Shown here piece by piece: positions 7,507-16,218 of a DNA stretch of 64,000 bases (position 1 is its first letter; every line of letters starts with the position of its first letter). Position numbers and translations under genes: made by a program. The DNA comes from Aurantimonas sp965217685 (lineage in GTDB: Bacteria; Pseudomonadota; Alphaproteobacteria; Rhizobiales; Rhizobiaceae): NCBI GenBank assembly GCA_965217685.1, contig CBDCIZ010000003.1, forward strand, positions 3,720,001 to 3,784,000, read 5' to 3'. The notes under the pieces were generated by a model. The model saw only the letters and a list, made by a program, of their open reading frames with translations, was not told where the DNA came from and searched no databases.

Positions 7507-8697
7507 GTGTTGTCTAGGCAAGTCTTCAGCGCCGGTGTGGTGTTCGGTCTGAGTATCCTGGTGGCCGGCATGTCCGCCCATCCGGCCGATGCTCAGGACG
7601 AGCCGAAACGGATCGAAACCAACGCAAAGGAAGTGCTGCTCGTCGATGGCGCGACCGGGACGATCCTGTTCTCGAAAAATCCCGACACGCCGTTCCCGCC
7701 GGCTTCGCTCGCCAAGATGATGACGATGGACATCGTCTTCGATGCGGTGAGGAGCGGCAGGCTCAGTCTCGACAGCGAGTTCCCGGTCAGCGAGCACGCC
7801 TGGCGCACGGGCGGCGCGCCGTCGCGCACCTCGACCATGTTCGCCAAACTGAATTCGCAGGTGCCGGTCGCGGCGCTGATACGCGGCACCATCGTCCAGT
7901 CGGCCAACGACGCGGCGATCGCTCTGGCCGAAGGGATGGCCGGCTCGGAAAACGCTTTTGCAGAAATCATGAACAAGCGGGCCGCCGAGCTTGGCATGAC
8001 GGGCTCGCATTTCATCAATCCGACCGGGCTGCCAGCCAACGGACAGAAGGTGACGGCGCGCGATCTCGTCACGCTCGCCCGGCACATGCGCGACACATAT
8101 CCAGAGCTCTACAAGATCTACGCCGAGCCGTCCTTCGAGTGGAACAAAATCTTCCAGCGCAACCGCAATCCGTTGCTGTCGATGGATCTCGGCGCCGACG
8201 GCATGGAAACGGGCTACACCGAAGCGTCCGGCTTCGCGCTCGTTGGCGTGACCGAAGGTGCCGGACGCGAAACGTTTCTTGCCATGAGTGGCCTTGAAAG
8301 CGCGAAAGACCGGTCGGCCGAGGCTCGCAAGCTTTTAATCCATGCGCGCGAAGACTTCGAGATCGACAAATTGTTCGAGCCGGGCGCCATTGTCGGGTCG
8401 GCCGGCGTTTTCGGCGGCGATGCCGGTTCGGTGCCATTGAGCGTTGGCACGGCGGCGGATGCCTTGGTCCCGAAGGGTGCGCGCGGCCGCATGAAGGCAC
8501 AAATTCGCTACGACGGGCCGTTGCTCGCCCCGCTCGCCGAGAACCAGAAGGTGGCGACCCTCGATGTGACAGTCGATGGCGAAACGATCTATTCGCAGGA
8601 CCTCGTCACCGCCAAGGCAGTGCCGGTCGGCAGCTTCGCGGACCTTGCGACCGGTGCTGCGAAGGAGCTCGCGGTCGGATGGATGCGTGCTCTTTGA
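7507..8697 (+). CDS. D-alanyl-D-alanine carboxypeptidase family protein (DacF/PBP5-like)
   Basis: Periplasmic serine peptidase family that trims the terminal D-Ala from peptidoglycan stem peptides. With the GTG start at 7507 the product is 396 residues and begins with a signal peptide (hydrophobic 6-22, AHPADA cleavage near residue 29). The SxxK motif is S67-L-A-K70 and the SxN motif is S132-A-N134. The third motif, normally K-T-G, reads E234-T-G236 (DGMETGYT), a charge reversal of the lysine that helps position substrate; activity is therefore uncertain. The C-terminal beta domain is present. The frame is open further upstream, but only the GTG/TTG starts at 7507/7510 place the signal peptide at the N-terminus. 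It leads the tmk-holB-metG run. Confidence 0.88.
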   Translation: MLSRQVFSAGVVFGLSILVAGMSAHPADAQDEPKRIETNAKEVLLVDGATGTILFSKNPDTPFPPASLAKMMTMDIVFDAVRSGRLSLDSEFPVSEHAWRTGGAPSRTSTMFAKLNSQVPVAALIRGTIVQSANDAAIALAEGMAGSENAFAEIMNKRAAELGMTGSHFINPTGLPANGQKVTARDLVTLARHMRDTYPELYKIYAEPSFEWNKIFQRNRNPLLSMDLGADGMETGYTEASGFALVGVTEGAGRETFLAMSGLESAKDRSAEARKLLIHAREDFEIDKLFEPGAIVGSAGVFGGDAGSVPLSVGTAADALVPKGARGRMKAQIRYDGPLLAPLAENQKVATLDVTVDGETIYSQDLVTAKAVPVGSFADLATGAAKELAVGWMRAL

Positions 8698-8718
8698 TTT
8701 CAAACAGGCGGAGCTGAT

Positions 8719-9399
8719 TTGACCCGATTGTTCATCACGTTCGAAGGCGGCGAGGGGAGTGGCAAGTCCACCCAGATCGCCCGGCTGGCTGAGCATCTGC
8801 GTTCGGACGGTCGCTTCGTGGTGGTGACGCGCGAGCCGGGCGGCTCGCCGGGCGCCGACGCCATTCGACACATCATCCTGTCGGGCGCGGCCGAGGAACT
8901 GGGCGCCGAGGTGGAAGCCATCCTCTTCACCGCAGCGCGCGCGGACCATGTCCAGACGCTGATCGGCCCGGCGCTGGATCGCGGCGAGATCGTTTTGTGC
9001 GACCGCTTTGCCGACTCGACCGCTGTTTATCAGCTGCAGGGCGAGGACATCGATCCGATGCTGGTCGAGAGGCTGGAGCGGGCCGCGACCAGGAGCCTCC
9101 GCCAGGATTTGACGATCGTCCTCGACATTCCCGCGGCGGTCGGCCTCGAGCGGGCGCGACGCCGCCGCGGCAACGAGGCGGCCGATCGCTTCGAGAAGGA
9201 CGACGAGGCCGTCCACGAGTTTCGGCGCCAAGCGTTCCTGAAGATCGCGGCGGACGATCCCGAGCGTTGCGTGGTCGTCGACGGCTCGAAATCCTCCGAC
9301 GACATCGCCGAAGAGATCGCCGCGATCGTCGACGACCGGGTCGACGCCGCCCGGCTCGATGCTATCGGACGCAGCCTGACCGATAAAGCGTCGAAATGA
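8719..9399 (+). CDS. tmk: Thymidylate kinase
   Basis: Phosphorylates dTMP to dTDP with ATP, the last dedicated step of dTTP supply. The 226-residue product has the P-loop EGGEGSGKST (residues 9-18), the DRFADST nucleotide-binding motif near residue 95, and the Arg-rich lid (RARRRRGNEAADRFE), as in bacterial TMKs (about 210 residues). The start is a TTG at 8719, preceded by GGAG (GGCGGAGCTGAT); it lies 21 bp after the carboxypeptidase stop. The stop overlaps the start of holB (ATGA), coupling dTTP synthesis to a replication subunit. Confidence 0.95.
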   Translation: MTRLFITFEGGEGSGKSTQIARLAEHLRSDGRFVVVTREPGGSPGADAIRHIILSGAAEELGAEVEAILFTAARADHVQTLIGPALDRGEIVLCDRFADSTAVYQLQGEDIDPMLVERLERAATRSLRQDLTIVLDIPAAVGLERARRRRGNEAADRFEKDDEAVHEFRRQAFLKIAADDPERCVVVDGSKSSDDIAEEIAAIVDDRVDAARLDAIGRSLTDKASK

Positions 9400-10454
9400 G
9401 CTTGCCGTCGGTCGAGACGCTGGCGTCGCACGACGATCTCGACGGCGTCGCGCCGCCGCAGGCGACCTTGAGCTTATTCGGACACGAGAATCAGTGGCGA
9501 GAGCTGACGCGTGCCGCTGCTGGCGGCAAGCTGCATCACGGCTGGTTGTTCCAAGGGCCGCAGGGGATCGGCAAGGCGACCACGGCCTTCGCCTTCGCCC
9601 GGCATCTGTTCACGCCCCCGTCCAGGCGGACCGATGAGCCGGTCGCCGACTTCGAAGACGCGATGGTGCGACAGGTTGCGCAGGACACCTATCCCGGCCT
9701 CGTCCACGTGACACGGCCGCCGGTCGAGCGTGGCACCGGCTTTCGCACCCAAATCACCGTCGAGGAAGTGCGCAGGCTCAACCGTTTCTTCCAGGCGACG
9801 GCCTCGGCCGAGAGCTGGCGCGTCGCGATCGTCGACCCGGCCGACGATATGAATGCCAGCGCCGCCAATGCGCTGTTGAAGATGCTGGAGGAGCCGCCGG
9901 CGCGCTCGGTCTTCATCGTCATCAACCACACGCCAGGGCGGCTCTTGCCAACCATTCGCTCGCGCTGCCGTCTTCTGCGCTTCGAGCCGCTGAAGGCCGA
10001 ATCGCTCGGCGCCGCGGTTGCCGAGGCCTTGCCGAACGCCGACCCGGACGATGTCGCGGCGGCTATCCCCGCCTGCGAGGGCAGCGTTCGCCAGGCGATC
10101 GCGCTGATCGCCAATGGCGGCATCGCGCTGCGCCGCGGTCTCGCCGATATTCTGGCGGCCGACCGTCCCGATTGGAACGCCATCCATGCGCTTGCCGACC
10201 AGATGACGGCGAAGGGCCGCGAGCAAAGCTTCGATCTTCTCGTTCAGGCGTTGCTTAGTGCGGTCGCGCGAGTGTCCGAAGAAAGCCTCGATGCCGGCGA
10301 CGGGGAGGGCGCGGCCTACCTTTCCGGCTTCTGGCAGACCGAAAGCCGGCGCATTCGCGAGGCCGTCGCCTACAATCTCGACCGCAAGCAGATCCTGCTG
10401 ACGCTGTTCGACGGCTATTACCGCCACCGGGGAGCCCTGCGCAGCGCGGCCTGA
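9396..10454 (+). CDS. holB: DNA polymerase III subunit delta'
   Basis: Stator subunit of the clamp-loader complex that loads the beta clamp on DNA. The 352-residue protein shows the AAA+ core: P-loop-like GPQGIGKAT (about 54-62; the usual T/S after GK is Ala, in keeping with delta' not hydrolysing ATP), VDPADDMNASAANALLKMLEEPP, and the sensor SRC motif in IRSRCRLLRFEPL. The C-terminal half is the alpha-helical collar domain (pentamer interface). It overlaps tmk by 4 bp. A 170-bp gap to metG follows. Confidence 0.93.
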   Translation: MSLPSVETLASHDDLDGVAPPQATLSLFGHENQWRELTRAAAGGKLHHGWLFQGPQGIGKATTAFAFARHLFTPPSRRTDEPVADFEDAMVRQVAQDTYPGLVHVTRPPVERGTGFRTQITVEEVRRLNRFFQATASAESWRVAIVDPADDMNASAANALLKMLEEPPARSVFIVINHTPGRLLPTIRSRCRLLRFEPLKAESLGAAVAEALPNADPDDVAAAIPACEGSVRQAIALIANGGIALRRGLADILAADRPDWNAIHALADQMTAKGREQSFDLLVQALLSAVARVSEESLDAGDGEGAAYLSGFWQTESRRIREAVAYNLDRKQILLTLFDGYYRHRGALRSAA

Positions 10455-10624
10455 AGCCCGTTCCACCTCGCTTTTCCAACTCAGAGCGTCAAACCAGGGC
10501 CCGACCGGACGGCGATTGAGCCACGGCCCGCGATGCCCTATGTCCGGGCTGCCATGTGTTCACGGAAATTCGTCTGCCGGCCCCGTGAGCGACACCGACA
10601 CTCGCGAAGATTGACGAAAGCCCG

Positions 10625-12193
10625 ATGGCCGAACGCTTCTACCTGACCACCGCGATCTCTTATCCGAACGGGCGGCCACATATAGGTCACGCTTATGAGC
10701 TCATTGCGACCGACGTGCTCGCGCGGTTCAAGCGGCTCGATGGCTACGATGTCCTGTTCGTGACAGGAACCGACGAGCACGGCATCAAGATGCTGCAGAG
10801 CGCTCGCGACCAAGGCATTACGCCGAAAGAGCTTGCAGACAAGAACTCCGCCGAATTCAAGAGGATGGCCGATGCTCTCGGTGGCAGTCACGACGATTTT
10901 ATCCGCACCAGCGAGGAGCGGCACCGCGCTGCCAGCCAAGCGATCTGGACCAAGATGGCAGCGGCCGGCGACATCTACAAGGACGCCTATTCCGGCTGGT
11001 ACTCGGTGCGCGACGAGGCCTATTATGGCGAGGACGAGACCACCGTACGCGAGGATGGCAAGCGCTACGGCCCGCAGGGCTCACCGGTCGAATGGGTCGA
11101 GGAGGAAAGCTATTTCTTCAAGCTCTCCGGGTTCCAGGACCGGTTGCTGGCACTTTATGAAGAGCATCCTGAATTCATCGGACCGTCGGAACGGCGCAAC
11201 GAGGTAATGTCTTTCGTGCGTTCGGGTTTGCGCGACCTGTCTGTCTCGCGCACCACCTTCGACTGGGGCATTCCGGTGCCCGGCGACGAAAAGCACGTGA
11301 TGTATGTCTGGGTCGATGCGCTCACCAACTACATCACCGCGACCGGCTTTCCGGGCGAGGGCCCCCTGACCGGGTTCTGGCCGGCGGACCTTCATGTCAT
11401 CGGCAAGGACATCGTGCGGTTCCACACGGTCTACTGGCCGGCGTTCCTGATGTCGGCGGGCCTGCCGCTGCCGCGCCGCGTTTTCGGTCACGGCTTCCTG
11501 TTCAACCGCGGGGAGAAGATGTCGAAGTCGGTCGGCAATGTCATCGATCCCTTCGCGCTCGTCGATGTCTACGGCCTCGATCGCTTGCGCTACTTTCTGT
11601 TGCGCGAGGTGCCCTTCGGCCAGGACGGCAACTACTCCCACGATGCGATCGTCAACCGGACGAACTCCGAGCTCGCCAACGACCTCGGCAACCTTGCCCA
11701 GCGCTCGCTGTCGATGATCGCCAAGCATTGCGAGGCCAGGGTTCCGCAGCCCGGCGATTTGACCGAGGCCGACCAGGCGATCCTGGCCGCGGCAACGGCG
11801 CTTTTGCCTGCGGCGCGCACTGCGATCGATCGCCAGGAAATCCATGTGATGCTGGGCTCGATCATCGCCGTCGTCTCGGAGGCCAACCGCTATTTCGCCG
11901 GCCAGGAGCCTTGGGCTCTGCGCAAAACCGACGCCGCACGCATGGCGACCGTGCTTTACGTGACCGCAGAGGTGCTACGCCGTGTGGCGATCCTGTTGCA
12001 GCCGGTCATGCCGGAGAGCACGGCCAGGCTGCTCGACACGCTGGGGGTTGCCGCCGATGCCCGCAGCTTCAGCGAGCTGAACGCTGACACGCGGCTTGAA
12101 CCCGACGCGCCGTTGCCTGGCCCCCAGCCGATCTTCCCGCGCTTCGTCGACCCGAACCCGGGCGAGGCGCCGACCGCAGAGGCAAACGCGTGA
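10625..12193 (+). CDS. metG: Methionyl-tRNA synthetase
   Basis: Class I aminoacyl-tRNA synthetase that charges tRNA-Met, including initiator tRNA. The 522-residue product has the HIGH motif (RPHIGHAYE, residues 17-25) and KMSKS (about 298-302) in the Rossmann catalytic domain, then the helical anticodon-binding domain. It ends without the C-terminal EMAP/tRNA-binding extension found in E. coli, which is usual for alphaproteobacteria (510-525 residues). The ATG follows a GACGAAAGCCCG stretch with a weak Shine-Dalgarno. The stop overlaps the GTG start of the TatD gene. Confidence 0.96.
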   Translation: MAERFYLTTAISYPNGRPHIGHAYELIATDVLARFKRLDGYDVLFVTGTDEHGIKMLQSARDQGITPKELADKNSAEFKRMADALGGSHDDFIRTSEERHRAASQAIWTKMAAAGDIYKDAYSGWYSVRDEAYYGEDETTVREDGKRYGPQGSPVEWVEEESYFFKLSGFQDRLLALYEEHPEFIGPSERRNEVMSFVRSGLRDLSVSRTTFDWGIPVPGDEKHVMYVWVDALTNYITATGFPGEGPLTGFWPADLHVIGKDIVRFHTVYWPAFLMSAGLPLPRRVFGHGFLFNRGEKMSKSVGNVIDPFALVDVYGLDRLRYFLLREVPFGQDGNYSHDAIVNRTNSELANDLGNLAQRSLSMIAKHCEARVPQPGDLTEADQAILAAATALLPAARTAIDRQEIHVMLGSIIAVVSEANRYFAGQEPWALRKTDAARMATVLYVTAEVLRRVAILLQPVMPESTARLLDTLGVAADARSFSELNADTRLEPDAPLPGPQPIFPRFVDPNPGEAPTAEANA

Positions 12194-12990
12194 GCCAGCC
12201 GTTTCTCGTCGACAGCCATTGCCATTTGGACTTTCCCGATTTCGAAGGTGAGCGACCGGCGTTGATCGTACGCGCCAAGGCCGAGGGCGTCGGCCGCTTC
12301 GTGACGATCTCGACCCATGTGGCACGGATCGAGCGGCTGAAGGCGATCACCCGCGAGTTCGAGGAGGTCTACGCCTCGGTCGGAACGCATCCGCTGCAAG
12401 CCGGCGAAGAACCCGATACGCCGGCTGACGTCTTCGTTCGGCTGTCCGAAGACGAGAAGATCGTCGCGATCGGCGAAGCCGGGCTCGACTATTATTACGA
12501 CAAGGCGCCCCGCGACGTGCAGGCTCGGGTTTTCCGTCGCCAGATCGAGGCGTCGCGCGAGACCCAGCTGCCGCTGGTCATCCATGCCCGCGACGCCGAT
12601 GACGATATGATCGCGATCCTGAGAGACGAGGCCGGGAAGGGGAGCTTCCCCTTCATTCTTCATTGCTTTTCGTCCGGCCGGGCGTTGGCCGAAGCCGGGC
12701 TGGCGCTCGGTGGCCACGTCTCGTTCTCCGGCATCCTGACGTTCAAACGCTCCGAAGAAATCCGCGCCATTGCCGCCGATGTGCCGATGAACCGGCTGCT
12801 CGTCGAAACGGACGCACCTTTCCTGGCGCCACCGCCTCATCGCGGCAAGCGCAATGAGCCGGCTTACGTCCGCCACACCGCGGAAGTGCTGGCGGAGTTG
12901 AAGGGCGTCGATCTGAAGACGATCGCCCGGCAAACGTCGGACAACTTCTTCGCGCTGTTCTCCAAGATCGCCGATCCGCGCTGCGTCTGA
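12190..12990 (+). CDS. tatD: TatD family deoxyribonuclease
   Basis: Metal-dependent hydrolase of the TatD/YcfH family (3'-5' exonuclease activity on DNA/RNA in characterised members). The 266-residue product has the TIM-barrel metal ligands DSHCHLDF (about 8-15), GEAGLDYY, VIHARDAD, ILHCFSSG and the late ETDAPFLAPPPHRGKRNEP signature. The GTG start overlaps the metG stop by 4 bp (GTGA), so it depends on metG translation. The tmk-holB-metG-tatD-MBL order is a conserved alphaproteobacterial cluster. The physiological substrate is unknown. Confidence 0.93.
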   Translation: MSQPFLVDSHCHLDFPDFEGERPALIVRAKAEGVGRFVTISTHVARIERLKAITREFEEVYASVGTHPLQAGEEPDTPADVFVRLSEDEKIVAIGEAGLDYYYDKAPRDVQARVFRRQIEASRETQLPLVIHARDADDDMIAILRDEAGKGSFPFILHCFSSGRALAEAGLALGGHVSFSGILTFKRSEEIRAIAADVPMNRLLVETDAPFLAPPPHRGKRNEPAYVRHTAEVLAELKGVDLKTIARQTSDNFFALFSKIADPRCV

Positions 12991-12991
12991 G

Positions 12992-13816
12992 ATGGCCGAA
13001 CCCCCCAGCGATATCCTGCGTCTGACAATTCTCGGCTGCTCGTCCTCGCCGGGGGTGCCGCGGATCGGCAACGACTGGGGTGCTTGCGATCCGGCTAACC
13101 CCAAGAACCGCCGGCGGCGCTGTGCTGCGCTGGTAGAGCGGATCGGGGCATGCGGAAAGACGGTCGTTGCGCTCGATTGCGGCCCGGATTTTCGCGAGCA
13201 GATGCTGTCGGCAGACGTGACGCGGCTCGATGGCGTCGTATTGACCCATCCGCATGCCGATCACATTCACGGCGTCGACGATCTGCGCGGGTTCATGCAG
13301 CAGCAGAAAGTTCTTATTCCCGTTCATGCGGACGAAGCGACCTATGTCCGCGTGTTCGAAGCGTTCCGCTACTGCTTCGAGACGCCAAAGGGCAGCGATT
13401 ACCCGCCGATCGTTCGCCATGTGCCGGTCATCGAAGATCGGGCATTTTCGATAGAAGGGCCCGGTGGCTCGTTGAGCTTCGCACCGTTCCGCCAGGTCCA
13501 TGGGTCGATCCATTCGCTGGGTTACCGGATCGGTCCCTTGGCCTATTGCAGCGATGTCAGCGATTTTACCGCGTCCGCTGTCGCCGCGATCGCCGGCGCC
13601 GCGCACATCGTCATCGACGCGTTGCAATACCGAACCCACCCAAGCCATCTGTCGATCGATCAGTCGCTGGGCTGGATCGAACGCCTTGGCGTGCCGCAGG
13701 CGACGCTGACCCACATGCACACACCGCTCGACTACGACCGCCTTTGCGCAGAACTTCCTGCGCATGTTCGGCCGGCCTATGACGGCCTGACGCTGGAATG
13801 GCCGCTGACAGGGTGA
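12992..13816 (+). CDS. MBL-fold metallo-hydrolase (PhnP-like)
   Basis: Beta-lactamase-fold hydrolase, 274 residues, one base after the tatD stop. The binuclear metal motif T85-HPHADH91 is intact, with downstream ligands in RQVHGSIHSLGYR, YCSDVSDF and THMHTPLDY. The family includes the phosphodiesterase PhnP and RNase Z relatives, so a phosphodiester substrate is plausible, but there are no phn genes nearby. It also has the N-terminal LGCSSSPGVPRIGNDWGAC signature seen in the conserved tatD-adjacent group of this order. Last gene of the tmk cluster; 464 non-coding bases follow. Confidence 0.88.
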   Translation: MAEPPSDILRLTILGCSSSPGVPRIGNDWGACDPANPKNRRRRCAALVERIGACGKTVVALDCGPDFREQMLSADVTRLDGVVLTHPHADHIHGVDDLRGFMQQQKVLIPVHADEATYVRVFEAFRYCFETPKGSDYPPIVRHVPVIEDRAFSIEGPGGSLSFAPFRQVHGSIHSLGYRIGPLAYCSDVSDFTASAVAAIAGAAHIVIDALQYRTHPSHLSIDQSLGWIERLGVPQATLTHMHTPLDYDRLCAELPAHVRPAYDGLTLEWPLTG

Positions 13817-14280
13817 GCCGCGCGGCGCCTGTATCGGTCGGACGCATCTTTCAACGCGTATGGACGGCAAGGCCGTGAGCTCCACCAGTTTGGACAAGCC
13901 ACGCGGCCAAGCTTCTGGCATCATTGGCGATACTGTTTGGTTCCATAATCTATCTTATGCAACTTATAGATCGAGAGACATCGCACGCTTTATCGGTCCT
14001 GACGCTTCAACGTCGGCGCACCGTCCGCCCTTCTCCTCACCGTCCGTTCATGCTTCCATGCGCGTTTCGCCGACCAACGGATTGGCCCAAGCGTCAGATG
14101 CCCAATGTCGTGTTTCCGAACGCCCACGCACGGCCCGACCGCGCCTGGTTCAGCATGGGCCCGGCAAGAGAATGAGTCGGCGACGTTTCTCATTGCCGCG
14201 AGCAACCAACAGGCGCCAAACGACTTAATGTTCCACGGATCGCGCACCGGTTTTATGCGCTTGCTGCCCAGGAGAACTCC
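13817..14280. other. Intergenic stretch without a supported gene
   Basis: 464 bp between the MBL hydrolase and DUF3597 genes. The open frames here have Arg/Pro/Ser-rich, unconserved-looking products. AT-rich runs near 13935-13975 (TCCATAATCTATCTTATGC) could hold a promoter. An AGGAGA ribosome-binding site sits just before 14281. Confidence 0.5.
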
Positions 14281-14793
14281 ATGAGTATGTTCGGCAATAT
14301 CATGAACAAGATTTTCCATCACGGTTCGGCCGAAGCGGCGGAGGCACCTGCGGCAACGCCGAAAGCGCCTTCTGCCGGCCCAGTGCCGGATCGGACGGCC
14401 AACAACGATGCCGGAACATCGCCGAACACCACGCCGCAGGTCACATCGCAAAAGGCACCTGAACCAGCGGCGGTCACACCGCCCGCAACATCCGGCGTTG
14501 CACCTGCAGCACCGGCGCCGGCTTCGGCCAAGTCTGTCGATGTCGGCGCGGTCCTCGACAAGATGGCGGCCTCGCACAAGAACGGTGGCGGCAATTATCG
14601 CACCTCGATCGTCGATCTCCTGAAGTTGCTCGACATGGATTCCAGTCTGTCGGCCCGCAAGGAACTGGCGGACGAGTTGAACGTGCATTCAGGCGCAGAC
14701 GGCAGCGCCGAGGAAAACATCGCATTGCATAAAGCTGTAATGCAGAAGCTTGCGGAAAATGGCGGCGTCGTGCCCCACAGCCTGCGCAACTGA
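14281..14793 (+). CDS. DUF3597 domain-containing protein
   Basis: 170 residues: an N-terminal amphipathic segment (MSMFGNIMNKIFHH), a long Ala/Pro/Thr-rich linker (about 20-85), and a C-terminal DUF3597 domain. The domain is recognised from VDVGAVLDKMAA, YRTSIVDLLKLLDMDSSLSARKELADEL and SAEENIALHKAVMQKLAENGG. DUF3597 proteins resemble small helical bundle (LysM-adjacent or peptidoglycan-associated) proteins and have no established function known to me. The start has a good AGGAGA site 9 bp upstream. It is monocistronic, with no membrane or signal segment, so it is probably cytoplasmic. Confidence 0.85.
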   Translation: MSMFGNIMNKIFHHGSAEAAEAPAATPKAPSAGPVPDRTANNDAGTSPNTTPQVTSQKAPEPAAVTPPATSGVAPAAPAPASAKSVDVGAVLDKMAASHKNGGGNYRTSIVDLLKLLDMDSSLSARKELADELNVHSGADGSAEENIALHKAVMQKLAENGGVVPHSLRN

Positions 14794-15065
14794 CGATGCG
14801 TCCGGGCGCATCGGCCGGCTTGCCGACGTTGCCGCCCGGACTCATTCGGCTCGAACGAGTAAAAATCGATCGATCCCACGCATGATCTCAGTTGGATCGC
14901 TGCTTCACGCCTGATCGGGCAGTGTTCGGTTTTGCACATGATATCGTCTCGATGCGGGCTCGGCCGGGGTATCAACCGCCCTCGCCCTTGTTCAAAATGA
15001 CTATGGCGCGGACCCTTGTTCGAGAGTGAGGTTCGTCATGACGCGACCCGAGCAAGGACACCGAG

Positions 15066-15929
15066 ATGACCCCTTCCAGGGATGTGGCGCGGCTGATCGA
15101 GATCATGGCGTCGTTGCGCGACAGGCAGGCAGGCTGTCCATGGGACATCGAGCAGGATTTCTCGACGATCGCGCCTTACACGGTCGAAGAAGCCTATGAG
15201 GTCGCCGACGCCATCGAGCGCGACGATCCGATTGATCTGCGTGAAGAACTCGGCGATCTTCTTCTTCAGGTCGTCTACCACACGCAACTCGCATGCGAGG
15301 CCGGTCTGTTCGATTTCGGTGATGTGGTCGAGACGATTACCACCAAGATGGTCCGACGCCACCCGCACGTCTTCGGCGACGGTAAAGCGCGTTCGGCATG
15401 CTCCGCCAAGGGCCAATGGGAGCGCATCAAAGCCGAGGAAAAGACCGAGCGCCAAGCGCTGCGGAAGACCTCGTCGGGCGTCGGGCTCGATGGTCGAACG
15501 AAAGCACAGACAACCGGTGACAAGGGCTTTCTCGCGGAGATTCCGTCCGCTTTCCCGGCGCTGACACTGGCGCTGAAGATCCAGAAGAAAGCCGCCAAGG
15601 TCGGCTTCGATTGGGACGATCCGGCGCCGATCTACGGCAAGATCGAGGAAGAAATCGCCGAATTTCGCGAGGCGGTCGCGACCGATGACCCTGACGCGCG
15701 CGAAGCCGAGCTCGGCGATCTTCTGTTCAGCGTCGTCAATCTCGCACGGTATTACGAAGTCGACCCGGAGAAGGCGCTACGCCGTTGCGTGCGCAAGTTC
15801 CGTGATCGATTCGGCTTTATCGAAACCGAGCTCGGTCTATCGGGGCGCCATCTCGAGACCGCAAGCCTCGACGAGATGGAAAGCCTCTGGATCGCCGCAA
15901 AGCAGCGCGCGGTTCGTAAAGCCGGCTGA
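15066..15929 (+). CDS. mazG: Nucleoside triphosphate pyrophosphohydrolase
   Basis: Hydrolyses NTPs and dNTPs to monophosphates and pyrophosphate, cleaning aberrant nucleotides and, in E. coli, lowering ppGpp under starvation. The 287-residue product carries two MazG domains. The N-terminal copy has VEEAYEVADAI and REELGDLLLQVVYHT; the C-terminal copy has KIEEEIAEFREAV and AELGDLLFSVVNLARY. Both keep the EExxE...ExxD metal-binding pattern. An insert at about residues 115-165 (basic, KAQTTGDKG) links the domains. The start is the ATG at 15066 after GACACCGAG. Confidence 0.94.
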   Translation: MTPSRDVARLIEIMASLRDRQAGCPWDIEQDFSTIAPYTVEEAYEVADAIERDDPIDLREELGDLLLQVVYHTQLACEAGLFDFGDVVETITTKMVRRHPHVFGDGKARSACSAKGQWERIKAEEKTERQALRKTSSGVGLDGRTKAQTTGDKGFLAEIPSAFPALTLALKIQKKAAKVGFDWDDPAPIYGKIEEEIAEFREAVATDDPDAREAELGDLLFSVVNLARYYEVDPEKALRRCVRKFRDRFGFIETELGLSGRHLETASLDEMESLWIAAKQRAVRKAG

Positions 15930-16218
15930 CGATTGACGGCAACGCGCCTTCAACGAATGCACGCATCCAAGCTCTGAACCGCTCAACGACGCCACGTCAA
16001 ACGCCCTGCCGACCGCCATAAGGTTGTAGTGCCTTGTTTTTACGCGCGCGTATCTGTTGCGCATCATCGCTTGACTTGGTGCCGAACTGCGTCGACGTTC
16101 GGGCTCGTCGGCGGCTTGTCGACCCGAATTTTGCCGACCGACACGGCCGGATCTGAAAAGCGTGCGGCTGGGTGCTTGGCAGCACCCGCAGGACAATACC
16201 GACGAGGTGATCAAGACC

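Noticed and set aside
10455..10624. Regulatory RNA (T-box or SAM type) upstream of metG
   Set aside because: No T-box NNUGGUGG core, no SAM riboswitch motifs and no terminator-antiterminator pair visible.
13860..14228. 122-codon open frame in the gap before DUF3597
   Set aside because: Arg/Ser/Pro-rich, no recognisable family, no ribosome-binding site, and it spans the probable promoter region.
15000..15040. Second LexA box before mazG (two GTTC words)
   Set aside because: The spacing between the GTTC words is 9, not 7, and there is no link to DNA repair.
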